64,000 nt of DNA from Adineta vaga. Its lineage: Eukaryota; Rotifera. The stretch spans positions 372,001 to 436,000 of the forward strand of contig CP075494.1 in assembly GCA_021613535.1 (NCBI GenBank). Direction: 5' to 3'. Positions 21,892 to 33,496 of the stretch are shown here, in pieces (the stretch's first letter is position 1; each line of letters begins with the position of its first letter). The notes beneath the pieces were generated by a model. That model saw only the letters and a program-made list of their open reading frames with translations. It was not told where the DNA came from and searched no databases. A program made the position numbers and the translations under genes.

Positions 21892-22931
21892 CTACTCAGG
21901 TGACGAGAGAGCAGCAATTAAGTTCATTTCAAATTGTCCCATAAGTTGACACACATTGTCAGGAACTTTAGATTTCCTCCACACCATACCACATAGTATA
22001 TGTTGATCCACGTCCCACTGAAGTTGAATAATTTGTAAATGATCCTAATTGAATGATATAATCTATTTAAAAAAGACCAAATTCGATTTTCCGACTCGCT
22101 TACTTTGTAAGACCAATCCATTTCGATTAACAACGGTGTTTGATGAAACAGACCATCTATACTATAATGGCCAAAATTGTCTTTGCCAGAGCCTTTAATT
22201 TTCTTTGTATCCGCTTGAACGATGAGTTCACAATTAAAAGTACCTTGCCGTATTTTATTGATGCAACGGTTATAAGTCCAGATACCTGAATTGAAATCAT
22301 TGCTTTCTGACTGTTGCTGAGTATTCTAGAAAAACATGAAGATTTTAGAAAAATGATATCCTCCATTAAATTACGGTCAGGTGACCAGAAAAATTAGAAC
22401 ATTCATGATATGAGTAAGGGCAGCGGATTAATGAGCGAGCGTGTTAAAATCAATCGATTATTATCATAGACAGCTCAAGCGACATTTACAACAAACCTGT
22501 TCAATACTATCTCTTGAGCTTTCAATCACAGATAGCCTGGCGAATTCCATGCCAAGTTTCAAGTCACTCGTGAAACGTGATAATTTCTCATTCATTCTGG
22601 AAAACTGACGGCAATATTTTTCGTTATTCCAAATACGTTTTAAACCACTAGTATTTGCAAATTTCTCAATGAGTGCTTCACACTCTCTGAGAAACTCTGC
22701 GAAGGATCTTAACGTTCTTTCCATATGTTCACTCAGTATAACCTCTGGTAATGGCATTCTTAAGAACTCGACGATCATATCGACTCTTCCACTCAATTCA
22801 CGGCACTCTGTTTCATTGGCGTCCATTCTTTCGACTGTCTTTCGAATGGTCCCTGCTATCGTGAAAATATTTGATAACATAAAGCCAATAGGTTTCAAAA
22901 CATCACCTAATGCAGAATCTGTAGAGGCCAT
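21892..22931 (-). CDS. MLKL/HeLo-like helical-bundle protein with β-rich C-terminal domain
   Basis: Three exons join in phase 0: 22931-22497, 22325-22104 and 22017-21892, giving 260 residues and an intact frame. Residues 1-145 look like a four-helix bundle of the MLKL N-terminal/HeLo type. A hydrophobic first helix (IGFMLSNIFTIAGTIRKTV) is followed by amphipathic helices with ERTLRSFAEFLRECEALIEK and KYCRQFSRMNEKLSRF. Such bundles can perforate membranes or act as signalling adaptors in cell death. Residues 146-260 contain GTFNCELIVQ and IKGSGKDNFGHYSIDG, a Gly/Asp β-hairpin motif seen in small β-sandwich domains. There is no kinase domain. Bundle plus β-domain would fit a sensor-effector, which is inference. 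Confidence 0.6.
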
Positions 22932-23271
22932 ATATTAAAGTTGGATGCAATAAGACAGGTGAATCACTGAATACTTACATTGTTCTTATATAGACAACAA
23001 CAATAGAATTCGTCATTGTTATTTATTCCCAATTCACTTTTTCTCTTTGTTTACTTTTCATGATAAAGCGAAAGCAACGCACTGCCGCCGGCTGAATGCT
23101 TTTATCGACTTACTCGTTTGATTGAAACCAAGGTGGGACAATAAATTTTCATTTTCTTGTGATTGATAGAATGAGCAACAGGCATCATTCAGAGTCTCTC
23201 CGCATTCTAAGCAAGTTCTCGTTTTAGAGTCCTGTGCTCATCGTGAGTCAAGGAGAATATTTTGCGCTACG
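22932..23271. promoter_or_regulatory. shared upstream region of two divergent genes
   Basis: Only 340 bp separate the start codons of the HeLo-like gene (reverse) and the NHL gene (forward), so promoters or 5' UTRs must share it. I see no defined TATA or operator motif. Confidence 0.4.
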
Positions 23272-26172
23272 ATGGGGATAAAAGAAAGTGATCATTTTCT
23301 AACAAGTGAGATCTATAACCATCCAACTCCTCACCCCCCTCCACCAGTAAGTTAATGTATAAGTTTCACAACCGCACAACCAGAGAGGGTGTTTTGATTT
23401 AGATCCCCAACTGCTGTCTACAAAATCGGTAAGTGCTACACAAAAAATTACATGAACAATTCATTTACTTGGGCACATTATTATTAGTGGAAACTCAACA
23501 CGAACTACCATTAAAGTGGCTATAATTGCTATTATTGCAGTACTAATATTAGCTGTTACAATTACTGTTGGTTATCTGATAATGAGGGTTAAAATAAGCC
23601 AAAGAAAGTCCGGTAAGAATCATTTCCTGACTAAGATTAGTCTTCTGAGTAGAGAGATGTCCCGCTTAGAATAAGCAGAAGTTTTGTCGGTGTGCGGAAG
23701 ACACCTCAAGGGTATATACATATCACAATATTTGTCGGATTGAAGGAGATTCTATTGTATTTATGAATTTTGCAAAAAGTCAAAGTCTGCATATTTAAGT
23801 AAACTCGAGAAAAGTAACTCCTGAACAGTCTCTTGTTTTGCTTAACATTTTCGAAAAAATCATGTTCATGAAAAGTTGTTCATTAGATTCGTCTCCTCGA
23901 GATGAAATATTTTGTGAAACACGATCTGAAAGAGAGTGTTGAACTGTTAACTCTTTCGGGACCGGCGACGCTTTAAAGCGTCATTGAAATTGTATATGAT
24001 CTGGCGCAAGTGAATTCGAATTTTTCCCGAATCTTTTCGAAGTAGGTGAGATAAAGATGCGGATCATAACACAAACATGTAAAATAAAGCAACCGTAACA
24101 TTTCCTTCGAAGATACCCACGACAGATTCGAATTCACTTGCGCCAGATCATACAAAATTTTAATGACGCTTTAAAGCGTCACCGGTCCCGAAAGGGTTAA
24201 AGGGCAGAAATTTAGGCTTACCCCCTCCCACGGACTGTGACAGAAATAGAATAAAAAAAGGCATAACAAACCGTCACAGACGCTAAAAAATATCATCACA
24301 GACCGTGACAGAGTAAAATAAAGAAAACATCACGGACTGTGACAGAGCCATCAAAATAAGGTCACAGACCGTTACAGAGTCGCAAAATCTGCATCACAGA
24401 CCGTGCCAGACAAAGATCTTTTTACTAGACACCTTCCTCCCAACCCCTCCCCCAATACTATGACTATTACCACTCACGCTTGCATTTCCCTCCTTACCCC
24501 TTTTCCTACCCATCAAGGCTCTGATAGATAAAGCTATGTCCTCTGAGACTTCCTCGCTACCAATGTGTGACCATCACAGCTCTCTACCTTAAATTTTCCA
24601 CTTCTAATACGTTTTGATCGTTAAAATTCTCAGTTCTGAGCTCTTTTGCCACAGATAATGAAAGACAAACGACTTTAAAGACAGCGAGAAAACACAATGG
24701 ACAAGAGGTAATTAGCAATTAGTAATTATAAATCTGTTTATATCGCACACACAAGTCGTTTAATAACATTGTGTTTCACATTTTTAATCTCGCTAGGGAT
24801 TACACTAAGAGCTTTTTCTTTTAGAGAAGATATTGTTTTTCCGACCTCGACAAACGAAAACTGCTATTTTGATCGCCAATCTAGGATTTTAGTGAAGACG
24901 TAGGCCACAAAAAAAGTCCTTGCATGGTTGATTTTCAATGGAACTTTGCCAATAGAAATAGTTATTCATTAGATATATTACTACGTATCTTGACGATGGA
25001 GATCGAAGTTCGAGTTCCGAGGCTTGGTGTGCCTGGGTGGTGTGGATGAGTGAGAGTATTAGTGGGAAAATGTAGGAATAAAATCACTAAATGTACCGCT
25101 GCAGTTGCCATCTCACCCTTACACCCTCACCCTTCTGTATGTAATTATTGCTCAACAAAAAAATAAAAAATATTGATTTGCAACGAGATTGATACTATGT
25201 TTTTTTCTATTATTATATATTTTTCACTTTCGTTCAGTACCCTTACGTGCTAGTTCAATTGACATTCATCCGAATGCGCAATGGCAACAGGTTGGTCTCA
25301 CTGTCGCTGGAGGAAATGGGCAAGGCAACGGAACCAATCAACTCTATGCGCCATCAGGTTTGTATGTCGAGGACGACCAAACTATATATGTCGCTGATAA
25401 GTGGAATCATCGTATTGTGGAATGGAAATCGGGTGCGACGAGTGGTCAAGTAGTTTCTGGTGGATATGAAAAAGGACATGAAGATCATCAGTTATATTAT
25501 CCATATGATGTGATTGTCGACAGAAAGACAGATAGTCTTATCATATGCGATTATGTGAACAGAAGAGTAGTTCGATGGCCTCGTAAAAATGCAGCAAATG
25601 GAGAAACAATCATCTCCAACCTCGATTGTCGAGGTTTGACAATGGACGAGACCGGATCTCTCTATCTCGTTGACGAAAAAAAACATGCAGTGAGACGATA
25701 TCGAAGAGGAGAATGGCAAGGTGTAATAGTTGCAGGTGGTAACGGAAATGGAAGCCGACTTGATCAACTGTCTGAGCCTACGTATATATTCGTCGATCGA
25801 GATCATTCAGTATATGTGTCTGATTCGGGAAATAGTCGTGTGATGAAATGGATGGAAGGTGCAAAAGAAGGCATTATCGTGGCTGGTGGCCAAGGAAAAG
25901 GAAAAGCTCTTACACAGTTGTCATCTCCTCAAGGGGTCGTTGTCGATAAATTGAGCACTGTTTATGTGGCTGATTCGGTGAATTCTCGAATTATGCGTTG
26001 GGTGAAAGGACGCACACAGGGTAGTGTGATTGTTTATGAAAATGGTGGAGGAGAATATTCAAACCGACTCGGTCTGCTCGGCGGTTTATCATTCGATCGG
26101 TATGGTAATCTCTATGTCGTCGATTGGTTATATGATCGAGTACAAAAATACAATATCGATTCAAATAAATAA
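23272..26172 (+). CDS. type II membrane NHL-repeat β-propeller protein
   Basis: Four exons join in phase: 23272-23346, 23403-23428, 23488-23612 and 25238-26172, giving 386 residues. A short cytoplasmic N-terminus ends in a Pro run. One TM helix follows (VAIIAIIAVLILAVTITVGYLIM, about 44-66), then an extracellular NHL propeller of about six blades. The repeat unit shows as (V/I)AGGxGxGxxxxQLxxP, then D…(V/I)YVADxxNxRIxRW, for example in blades at about 97, 244 and 293. NHL propellers bind proteins or glycans. A membrane-anchored NHL is a common bdelloid architecture, but ligands are unknown. The 1.6-kb last intron holds a piggyBac-type MITE, a tandem repeat and a degenerate island. A paralogue with the same plan is at 50.1-52.6 kb. 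Confidence 0.85.
23951..24196. mobile_element. piggyBac-type MITE, 246 bp
   Basis: Long inverted repeats of about 73 bp run from CTCTTTCGGGACCGGCGACG on the left to CGTCACCGGTCCCGAAAGGG on the right. The arms share GACGCTTTAAAGCGTCA and ATCTGGCGCAAGTGAATTCG. It is flanked on both sides by TTAA (23947-23950 and 24197-24200), the hallmark target of piggyBac transposons, whose ends often start CCCTTT. No coding capacity. It sits in the last intron of the NHL gene. Confidence 0.88.
24229..24415. repeat. tandem repeat with palindromic core
   Basis: About six copies of the near-palindrome TCACRGACYGTGACAGA alternate with AT-rich spacers of 18-25 bp. Unit length varies, so it is not a simple satellite. 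It immediately follows the piggyBac-type MITE. Confidence 0.7.
25024..25135. repeat. degenerate telomere-like island in intron
   Basis: GGTGTGCCTGGGTGGTGTGG on the left, CTCACCCTTACACCCTCACCC on the right, just upstream of the last exon of the NHL gene. Confidence 0.5.
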
Positions 26173-27902
26173 GGGGTTTATATCGTCTTCGAACATTTTA
26201 AATACTTATCTAATCTTGAAATCGAATGTGCTTCGTTGTAATTGTTTAAAATTCACATAAAATATCATTCAATAATTTTAGTTACACACATCCTACCTTA
26301 AGGAAACCTTACGAGTGAAAATCGAAAAATAACAAAACAGGGCATCGAGATGACTGATTTTCTGAAAAAGGAAAGCTTAGAATCATAGATGCCAGATGTG
26401 AAAGTCAAAAATCCGGAAAAATTCCGGAAAGTTCTTTGAACATTATTATAGTAATGTAAAGGTCATCTTCGTAAATTATATTATCAATATCTTCATATAT
26501 TTTCACAAAATTAAAACATTTTAATTACATAAAAGAAAGCAAATATTGAAAGATAGCTAAATTATCGAAAATAACTTAGATATTTTATAGTCCACAGTCA
26601 ATTAACACGTTGCTCTTTTGCACACTATTTTCCATTGGATTGAATAATTTTGAGCAATTCCGGTTTTGATAAAAAGGGTGTGGGTGAAAATCTGGATGAA
26701 TGTGTTTATGTTAAATGAAGACTAAATTTGATAGCTGGTGAGCGTTAGTGTGATTCTGAATGTTGCTGAAACGAAAACGTACGCTTTTCTCCACTTTGGC
26801 AGAGTAAACTGAAGCCCGTTGCACATCCACCCAAATGCTCATTCAGACCCTTACCATTCGATGGGAGCACGCCCTTTGTGCTTGGAAAAATACAGATTTT
26901 GCAATTCTGTGAGTGGTTGTAAGCACACACAACAGCGTTTGTGAAGAATGTAGGAAAGATTCTGCGTAATTGTGTTAGATGGGATCATTGTGGAATGTTT
27001 GTGAACCGTCTATTTCCGCTACGGTGCGACCAAAATAGGTGAGTGTGGATAGTTGCATAAATTACAACTACCCTCCAAAGATATCGTCCAGACTCTCAAC
27101 AACTTTTAGAAACACTCTTCCAATGAGCATGGTCTAGAACGCCTCAAAGTGTAATACGTGGATACATAGATAACACACATAGTATTTGTGCACAAATAAT
27201 AACTAATGAAGGTTAGAATAGTATGAGGCGATAGAGAATTCGATGTACATTCAGAATATATGTTTTTTTTTTGTTATAAATTGTTAATAAACTGAAATAA
27301 ATCTCAAAATACGAATGACATGTAAGTTTTTAAGGAATCTAACGATGAGGGTGTCTTCAATGCGTTTGAACTTGTCTAAAGCGGAGAAAAACAATTACAG
27401 AGGTGTTTATACAGAATTGCAGTGATCTTCATGGGCTATCCGAATCTATCATTATTTTCTTCATAATGTCAATTTATAGTGCCGTTAGATCGAAAATGTC
27501 GAGTCTAAATATTTTTTCCAGGGGGATATATGTTTTAAATAATTTTGAAAAACTAATTCCTGTACTTCTTCACTGGTCTATAATGCGAATTTTTTCGGTA
27601 ACTCAATTGAATGTAATTGTGAAGAGTTATCGAGTAAATATACTAACAGATTATAGAGTTTTAAGATAAATAATTAAATAGAAATGTTTGAAAAACTTTT
27701 TAGCATTTATAAGTTTATTATTTATTAAAGTAATTGTATCAATTGTTTAAAAATATTCTCAAAAAAAGGCAAATATGAATATTCACCATTAGCAATAATT
27801 ACAGGTCGATTAGGTTATTTTTAATAGTTTTGTGCTGTTTGCTGTATTTACACAATACATTAAAATTTTTTTATTTCAGCACAGTCAGTAGTGTAAAACA
27901 CG
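26173..27902. other. intergenic, nothing recognised
   Basis: AT-rich. A short G-rich tract AAGGGTGTGGGTG is at about 26,677. Small open frames here lack domains. Confidence 0.5.
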
Positions 27903-28262
27903 AAAGTTGAATTCAACTATTCAAATATTTCACTTCTCACACACCCTCTCCCTGCACCCTCACTTTGTCTTGCCCCCTCATCGCCTTTCACCTCAAATGA
28001 ATAGCTGAAATAGTTGAAATAGTTGAATGAATAGTTGAATATACAAATAGTTGATGAACATAGTTTTTATTACATAGTTCTTATAAAATTGAATAACCAG
28101 AGCTTTCAGCACATCAAGTGCCATCGTCAGTAGCTTGTATAGTACAACTACAGTTGAGTATCACTGAAATACACAAATAACAAATACAACACTATTTGTA
28201 TATTAATTTCATTAAGATCTATTACATTATCTTCATTATGAATAGTTGAATTCAACTTTCAG
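27903..28262. mobile_element. short inverted-repeat element
   Basis: Ends GAAAGTTGAATTCAACTATT (left) and its reverse complement AATAGTTGAATTCAACTTTC (right) enclose about 320 bp. Several AATAGTTGAA direct repeats lie inside near 28,005-28,050. It looks like a MITE; no target duplication was resolved. Confidence 0.6.
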
Positions 28263-28914
28263 GTATTACATTTAAGGAATGATGATGATATTCTTTTTAA
28301 ATATTGTCACACCGGCGAGATCCGCGGTGCATATTGCACCGCTACTTTTTGTCTTCAATGTAGGATATCGGACGTTTCAGGTGACACTGAAAAACAACCA
28401 TAGAAATATTATATATTAAGTTCGATAGTTTCACAGCCTCCCACTCCTATATCTTACATATCTTTAAAATTGAAGGACCCTGAACCTATAGCACTATACA
28501 GTTAATACTTGGTCATATGCTCAATTACTTCTTTTCAAGTCAATACATATCTTAGTATAATATCTGTTCAGGGTCTACTGACATCTCTATACAATAGTCC
28601 TTCCCGATCTTCCAGTACTCAGATATAACAGCTCTTCAGGCCTACGGATATTGTGATAGTATGTAGTGTTCAAAACCTATCATTAAGTCTATAGAGTATC
28701 TGGCGTCGAATTTTGGATACATTCATACAGCATACATTCAGGACTTATTGTCATCTCCATTATGTAATTGGCTTGGTTCCATCAATACGAATACAATACG
28801 ATCCTTGAGAACTAATGGATAGCCCATACTCCTACAGCATACTCTTGACGATCTATAACTGTTCTTACAATACAGTATTTAATGCCTATAGATACCATCC
28901 TCGGAGCAGTCTCC

Positions 28915-29362
28915 CTATTCCCAAAAGTACCACATTCCTCCATTTCGTGCAATTGCACATTTAGCTAGAACAGAATCAACCTAAAGATCTCTTAACTGCA
29001 TGCGGAATTCCTGCATTTCCTGCAATTGCATGTTTACATTGATTACCTTATAAATAAACCTGAAGATCTATCGAACTGCACGCGGAATTCCTGCAAATCG
29101 TGCATTTCCTGCACTTTGCAGCAACTCCTTCTTTACATTGACTCACCTAAAAATAAGCCTTGAGATACATCGAAATGCTGCAAAGTGCAGGAATTCCGTG
29201 TGCAATTCGATATATCCATAAGTCTATCTCTAACTTCTTCTGTATACGTATATGCAATTGCACGAATTCTGTGTGCAATTCGATATATCCCTAGGTTGAT
29301 TCTGTTCTAGCTAAATGTGCAAATGCACGAAATGCACGAATGTGGTACTTTTGGGAATAGGA
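28915..29362. mobile_element. inverted-repeat element with TGCAATTGCA/GGAATTCC motifs
   Basis: Left end TATTCCCAAAAGTACCACAT pairs with right end ATGTGGTACTTTTGGGAATA over about 65 bp (both include CTAGCTAAATGTGCA or its complement). The interior repeats GGAATTCCTGCA, GCAATTGCAC and CTGCACTTTGCAG several times in both orientations. No open frame. The superfamily is unknown to me. Confidence 0.75.
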
Positions 29363-30190
29363 AGCATCCTCCATCCATGGGATATCGCTGAGGACTTATA
29401 ACCATTTTCAGAACAAAGTACTTTGGACCGCATTGCCATTCATTTAAATAATACATTAGGATCTACGGCATCTCTTAATGTAGTACTCGGGGACTTATAG
29501 ATACTCACACAATGTAGCACATGGCAATCGATGATCAACTCCATACTACGCTACTTGGAGATCTACCAGTATGCCGGTTATATCGTACTTCAGATTCTGC
29601 CATGATCCTCATGATACAGAACTATGGGATATGTGTTGATCACTATTCGATAGCCTTTGACTTTCGGTAACTATCCTCATGTAAAGCACCGTGCAACACT
29701 GTTCGGATAGCTTCAAAAAACGTTTAATCTTTCCATGTGTTTCTTACAATACCTTCTAGAAAAATCCAGGCACTTCTATCGGATTCGAGAACATTCTAGA
29801 AATCCCAGTATAACATATGTAGTTCTAGGATGCTCTAGAAAATTCTAGAATCCATATTCCCTCTGACCCTTTACCTTTAATTCGGCACAGAGAAAGACAC
29901 ACACACACTGAACATTATATATAAGGAAGGATATTTAATTCTATCAAATGAAAAACTGATACCGCAATATTGCCATGTATGAAATCGGTTTTTCGATAAA
30001 AGAGTCGGCGAAGAAGTTATTCAGTTCGTGAATCCTAATGTAGATATAATAAATCTTATTAGGCTTAAACATATTCATTCGAATTCTCCAGTAAACATTT
30101 TGAAACATTTCTATTTATAGTTTTATTAGTAATCAATTAATCATGTGCATATATGCTCCTATTATGAGAATGTGAGTGTGAGTGAGAGCA
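29363..30190. other. intergenic, nothing recognised
   Basis: No coding exon seen. A cluster of TTCTAGAA-type palindromes lies around 29,750-29,860. Confidence 0.45.
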
Positions 30191-30191
30191 T

Positions 30192-30279
30192 CTTGAGGGT
30201 GTGGGTGTGGGTGTGGGTGAGGGTGTAGGTGTGGGTGAAAGAAGATAGGAGTACTCAAACCCACCCCCACACCCACCCA
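30192..30279. repeat. longest telomere-like island
   Basis: The left arm (30,192-30,237) is CTTGAGGGTGTGGGTGTGGG and continues with several more GGGTG units. The right arm is CCCACCCCCACACCCACCC. Three consecutive exact TGTGGG hexamers occur. It adjoins the large palindrome on its right. Confidence 0.85.
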
Positions 30280-30284
30280 GCACT

Positions 30285-30745
30285 CAAAATAAAAAAGGTA
30301 AGGTGACCGAACCCATCAAAAGGGTTCCGTAGATTTCAAAAGCTTCAGAATGCGTTCACAAATCGAAAGAAATGGTTTTCAAGATCTACGAAACCTAAAA
30401 AGGATCTGACCGCGGGTACACGCTCCGAACTATCATCTACGAAACCTTTTTGAGTTTTGTACAGCGAAAAAAGGTTCCGTCAGAAAGTACGAAACCTCGA
30501 GGTTCAGCACTATGGTTTTATACGAAAGCATTAAGGTTTCGTGAGCAAATACGAAACCTTTTTTTGCTGTACGAAACTTAAAAAGGTTTCGTAGATGATA
30601 GTTCGGAGCGTGTACCCGCGTTCAGATCCTTTTTAGGTTTCGAAGATTTTGAGAAACATTTCTTTCGATTTGTCAACACATTCTGAAGCTTTTGACATCT
30701 ATGGAGCCTTTTCGATGGGTTTGTTAATACACCTTTTTTATTTAA
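30285..30745. mobile_element. 460-bp fold-back (near-palindromic) element
   Basis: Ends AAATAAAAAAGGT and ACCTTTTTTATTT face each other. The arms of about 210 bp pair through GATCTACGAAACCTAAAAAG, GGTACACGCTCCGAACTATC and others. The core is an array of ACGAAACC / GGTTTCGT in both orientations. There is no open frame. A long hairpin like this would be unstable in replication. It could be a Foldback-type or MULE-derived MITE. Confidence 0.8.
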
Positions 30746-31206
30746 AGTGTGGCTCCTTACACAGTCCGACCATTCGGGAATATAATCATCAGTAGCTAAT
30801 CTTGTTCATGGGTTAGTCTCAATTCGATACCAACGGATACGTCTTATCGAGTTCTATCTGGCACAACTTTCTTCTTCAGTTGGCACAGCAATAGAACGAA
30901 TATTTGGCGGAAATATTGTTTTTTGGGTAAAAAACAGTGTTGAAAAAGTGTTTTTTTGAGGTTTTGCTTACGACTATTTTTTTTTTGAAGGACATGGAAT
31001 CTACAATATGTTCGATGCTGTATCTGTACAAGGAATATTTTTTCTGGCACAGCTCTGTGAACGAATATTTTCCGAAAATAGTCGAATCCGCTGCTAACTT
31101 TACTTACGTCCTTGCTTGCGATCTTCTTGATGATCTCAACAGCGTGTTCCTATCGAACTTAAGCCGTCTGATGATACCCTTAAGCAAGGTCGAAGCGCGT
31201 CACAGT

Positions 31207-33206
31207 TATGGATGCGCAGTTTCAGTAAACCGTGCACTGTCAGCACCGACAGTGAGGCACTGTGACACTGACAACACTGTCGCTGGGTTCACTAGTACCG
31301 TCGGTTTTGGTGACACTGAAGCCATTCACCAGTGTTCACCGTAGCACTGATAGTCACTGACACACTGACTTTCTTAAAATATAGGCAAAATAATAGTTCT
31401 ATTCTTATTTATAAAGAAAAACTGTTGAGAGATGCGCATTCGTACTTCTATAGAATCATATCTTGTCTTTATTTACATAAAAAGATTATCCTTATTGAAA
31501 TTCTCGGTTTTTATTTATACGTTTAGTTATAGGAGATTCTAAATCAACATAGAGTTTTATGCTGTTGATTGAATATATCTTGTGAAGTTATTTAAATGTA
31601 CAGTATCACACTACTATTCTATAATTAGTTATATTCGAGTCAGAAAAAATCTCACTATAGTTGTAACAGATGAAACTTTATGATAAATAAGGTTTTTATT
31701 TTGAACAATCATGAGAGGGTAAGGGTTGCTTATAACAAGATATCAATAAGAATAGTATTTGTATGTAAATAAAGTCAGTATATCGACAAAATCGGTGTTA
31801 CGGAATTTCATTTTGTCAAATTGTAATGATCATCTCCTCGTTAATAAACATGATTATGTTAAAAATATCGCTGTACATACAGATTATTTAGATCTCATAT
31901 TGCTTTAAATTGCATTTATTCTACTTTTGATTTTAAAGACAATTCTTTCAAATAACAATCTTTCACAACGAAGGCGATGACTGGCTGTTTTTTTTATATG
32001 ATTTTATGAAAGTATGGATGTGCATCTTATTGATGTTATAGGACGTTACCTATTTCTTTCATCTTTACTCTTTCTTAATTGGCCTACTTTTTCTTCTTTT
32101 GGTTGCAGACTCCATTCTATCCGCGCGTGATTGATAGTCACGCTATTGCGTATATACATTTACTATACATATATATATGTGTCAGCGTCTATTCTCGGAT
32201 TCGCCTAGGCTATAATGTTGGATTTAAATACGTATATTTTTACTTTATGTAGAGTCATTGGTTTGTTCAGAGAACGTAGCAGATAAAAGTTGGATAGACA
32301 ATTTTTCATAAAGTTAGGTCTTTGTTTTCATTATGGTTGGTTTCGGTTAAGGAAAAGAAGTAATTACATATCGATTGCTAAATCGCTTTTTACCACAATT
32401 ATCACAATGAATGACCGTGTATTTACAAGTGGAGAAATAGATATATCTATTGACGCTCATGCGTCAACAGATGTACTTATTGATGGAGATGATGTGATCG
32501 CGAAGAATGTTGGTCAAGTAGTGGGAAGGGATTCGAATGAGTATTCTTCAAAGGAAGAAAAAAATTCTTATTCATACTTTTATGTTGCTTGTTCTCGCGA
32601 AATTTATTGAGATTTTTTTATCTTGTTCACTTATGATTGAATATTCTATTTTATTCAAAATTTAATTTCATGTATTATATTTTAATTTTGTTCTATTATA
32701 ATATGCATTTTTAAATCGAACATTAGCCTAGACGGATCTTAGATTGGCCTGATTCCGAGATTGGACCTGACATATACATACATGGAGTTTTCCCTCTCAT
32801 TCGTTGTTATTTAGTTAGCGTTTGTTTCTGTTTTCGTCTTGCCACTCTCTTGTGTTTCGTCCCAATAAAACATATTGGACTCACGCCTAGGCAATCACTA
32901 ACACATCTCTCAACAGTATTTCTTTATAAATAAGAATAGAACTATTATTTCGCCTATATTTTAAGAAAGTCATTGTGTCAGTACACCACTGAACACCGAT
33001 TTCAGTATTGTCAGCGTATACTGAGGATCTGTGCGTCAGTGACTTTCAGTGCTACGGTGAACACTGGTGCATGGCTTCAATGTCTCCAACACCGACGGTG
33101 CCAGTGAACTCACAACACCAATGAACCGAGCGACAGTGTTGTCAGTGCCACAGTGCCTCACTATCGGTGCTGACAGTGCACGGTTTACTGAAACTGCGCA
33201 TCCCTA
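31207..33206. mobile_element. 2.0-kb hAT-like element with long TIRs
   Basis: The left end TATGGATGCGCAGTTTCAGT and right end (reverse complement) TAGGGATGCGCAGTTTCAGT pair for roughly 230-300 bp with small gaps. Both arms include AGTAAACCGTGCACTGTCAG and many CACTGA repeats. Flanks are GTCACAGT (31,199-31,206) and GTCACGGT (33,207-33,214), an 8-bp target duplication with one mismatch. The termini resemble those of the 753-bp element at 1675-2427, so both probably belong to one hAT lineage. The interior keeps one short frame that may be a transposase remnant. Confidence 0.85.
32290..32610 (+). pseudogene. possible hAT transposase C-terminal remnant
   Basis: A 106-codon frame inside the hAT-like element. 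Residues about 29-75 (IAKSLFTTIITMNDRVFTSG, then DVLIDGDDVIAKNVGQV) have the spacing of a hAT dimerisation domain, where a Ser/Glu-R-x-F-S-x-G segment is followed by an LxxxNVExLxFLxxN-like helix. The match is weak. No DDE catalytic residues are present, so it would not be active. It could also be a chance frame. Confidence 0.35.
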
Positions 33207-33362
33207 GTCACGGTGTGCTTCTTTGACCCACCCACACCCTCACCCTCGAGATTCACGATATACGTATCTGGATGTCGAGCTCAGATAGGGACGTGCTCGG
33301 CTCCTCTATATGGAGTGTACACAAAAAATCCCACTCAGATGTAAAACAAAAGTCTCTCGACG

Positions 33363-33496
33363 AGGGTAGGTGTGGTTGTGGGTGTGGGTGGGATAAAGAT
33401 GTGTAACTTTCACCGACATCCATACCTAAACCCACGCCAACAATCACCCATACACAGGCTCACGCCACACTCGCACCCACACCCACACCCACACCC
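33363..33496. repeat. head-to-head telomere-like arrays
   Basis: A G-rich array (GGTGTGGTTGTGGGTGTGGG, 33,367-33,390) faces a longer C-rich array ending in four clean CCCACA-type units (33,472-33,496). This is the arrangement expected when two chromosome ends fuse. The C-rich array touches a duplicated phospholipase gene end with no spacer. Confidence 0.8.

Noticed and set aside
24229-24415. Possible CRISPR-like array
   Set aside because: Repeat units vary in sequence and spacing, spacers are short and AT-rich, the context is a eukaryotic intron and no cas gene is present.
30937-31344. 135-codon frame overlapping the hAT-like left end
   Set aside because: Its C-terminal third is the CACTGA-rich terminal repeat; no homology recognised.
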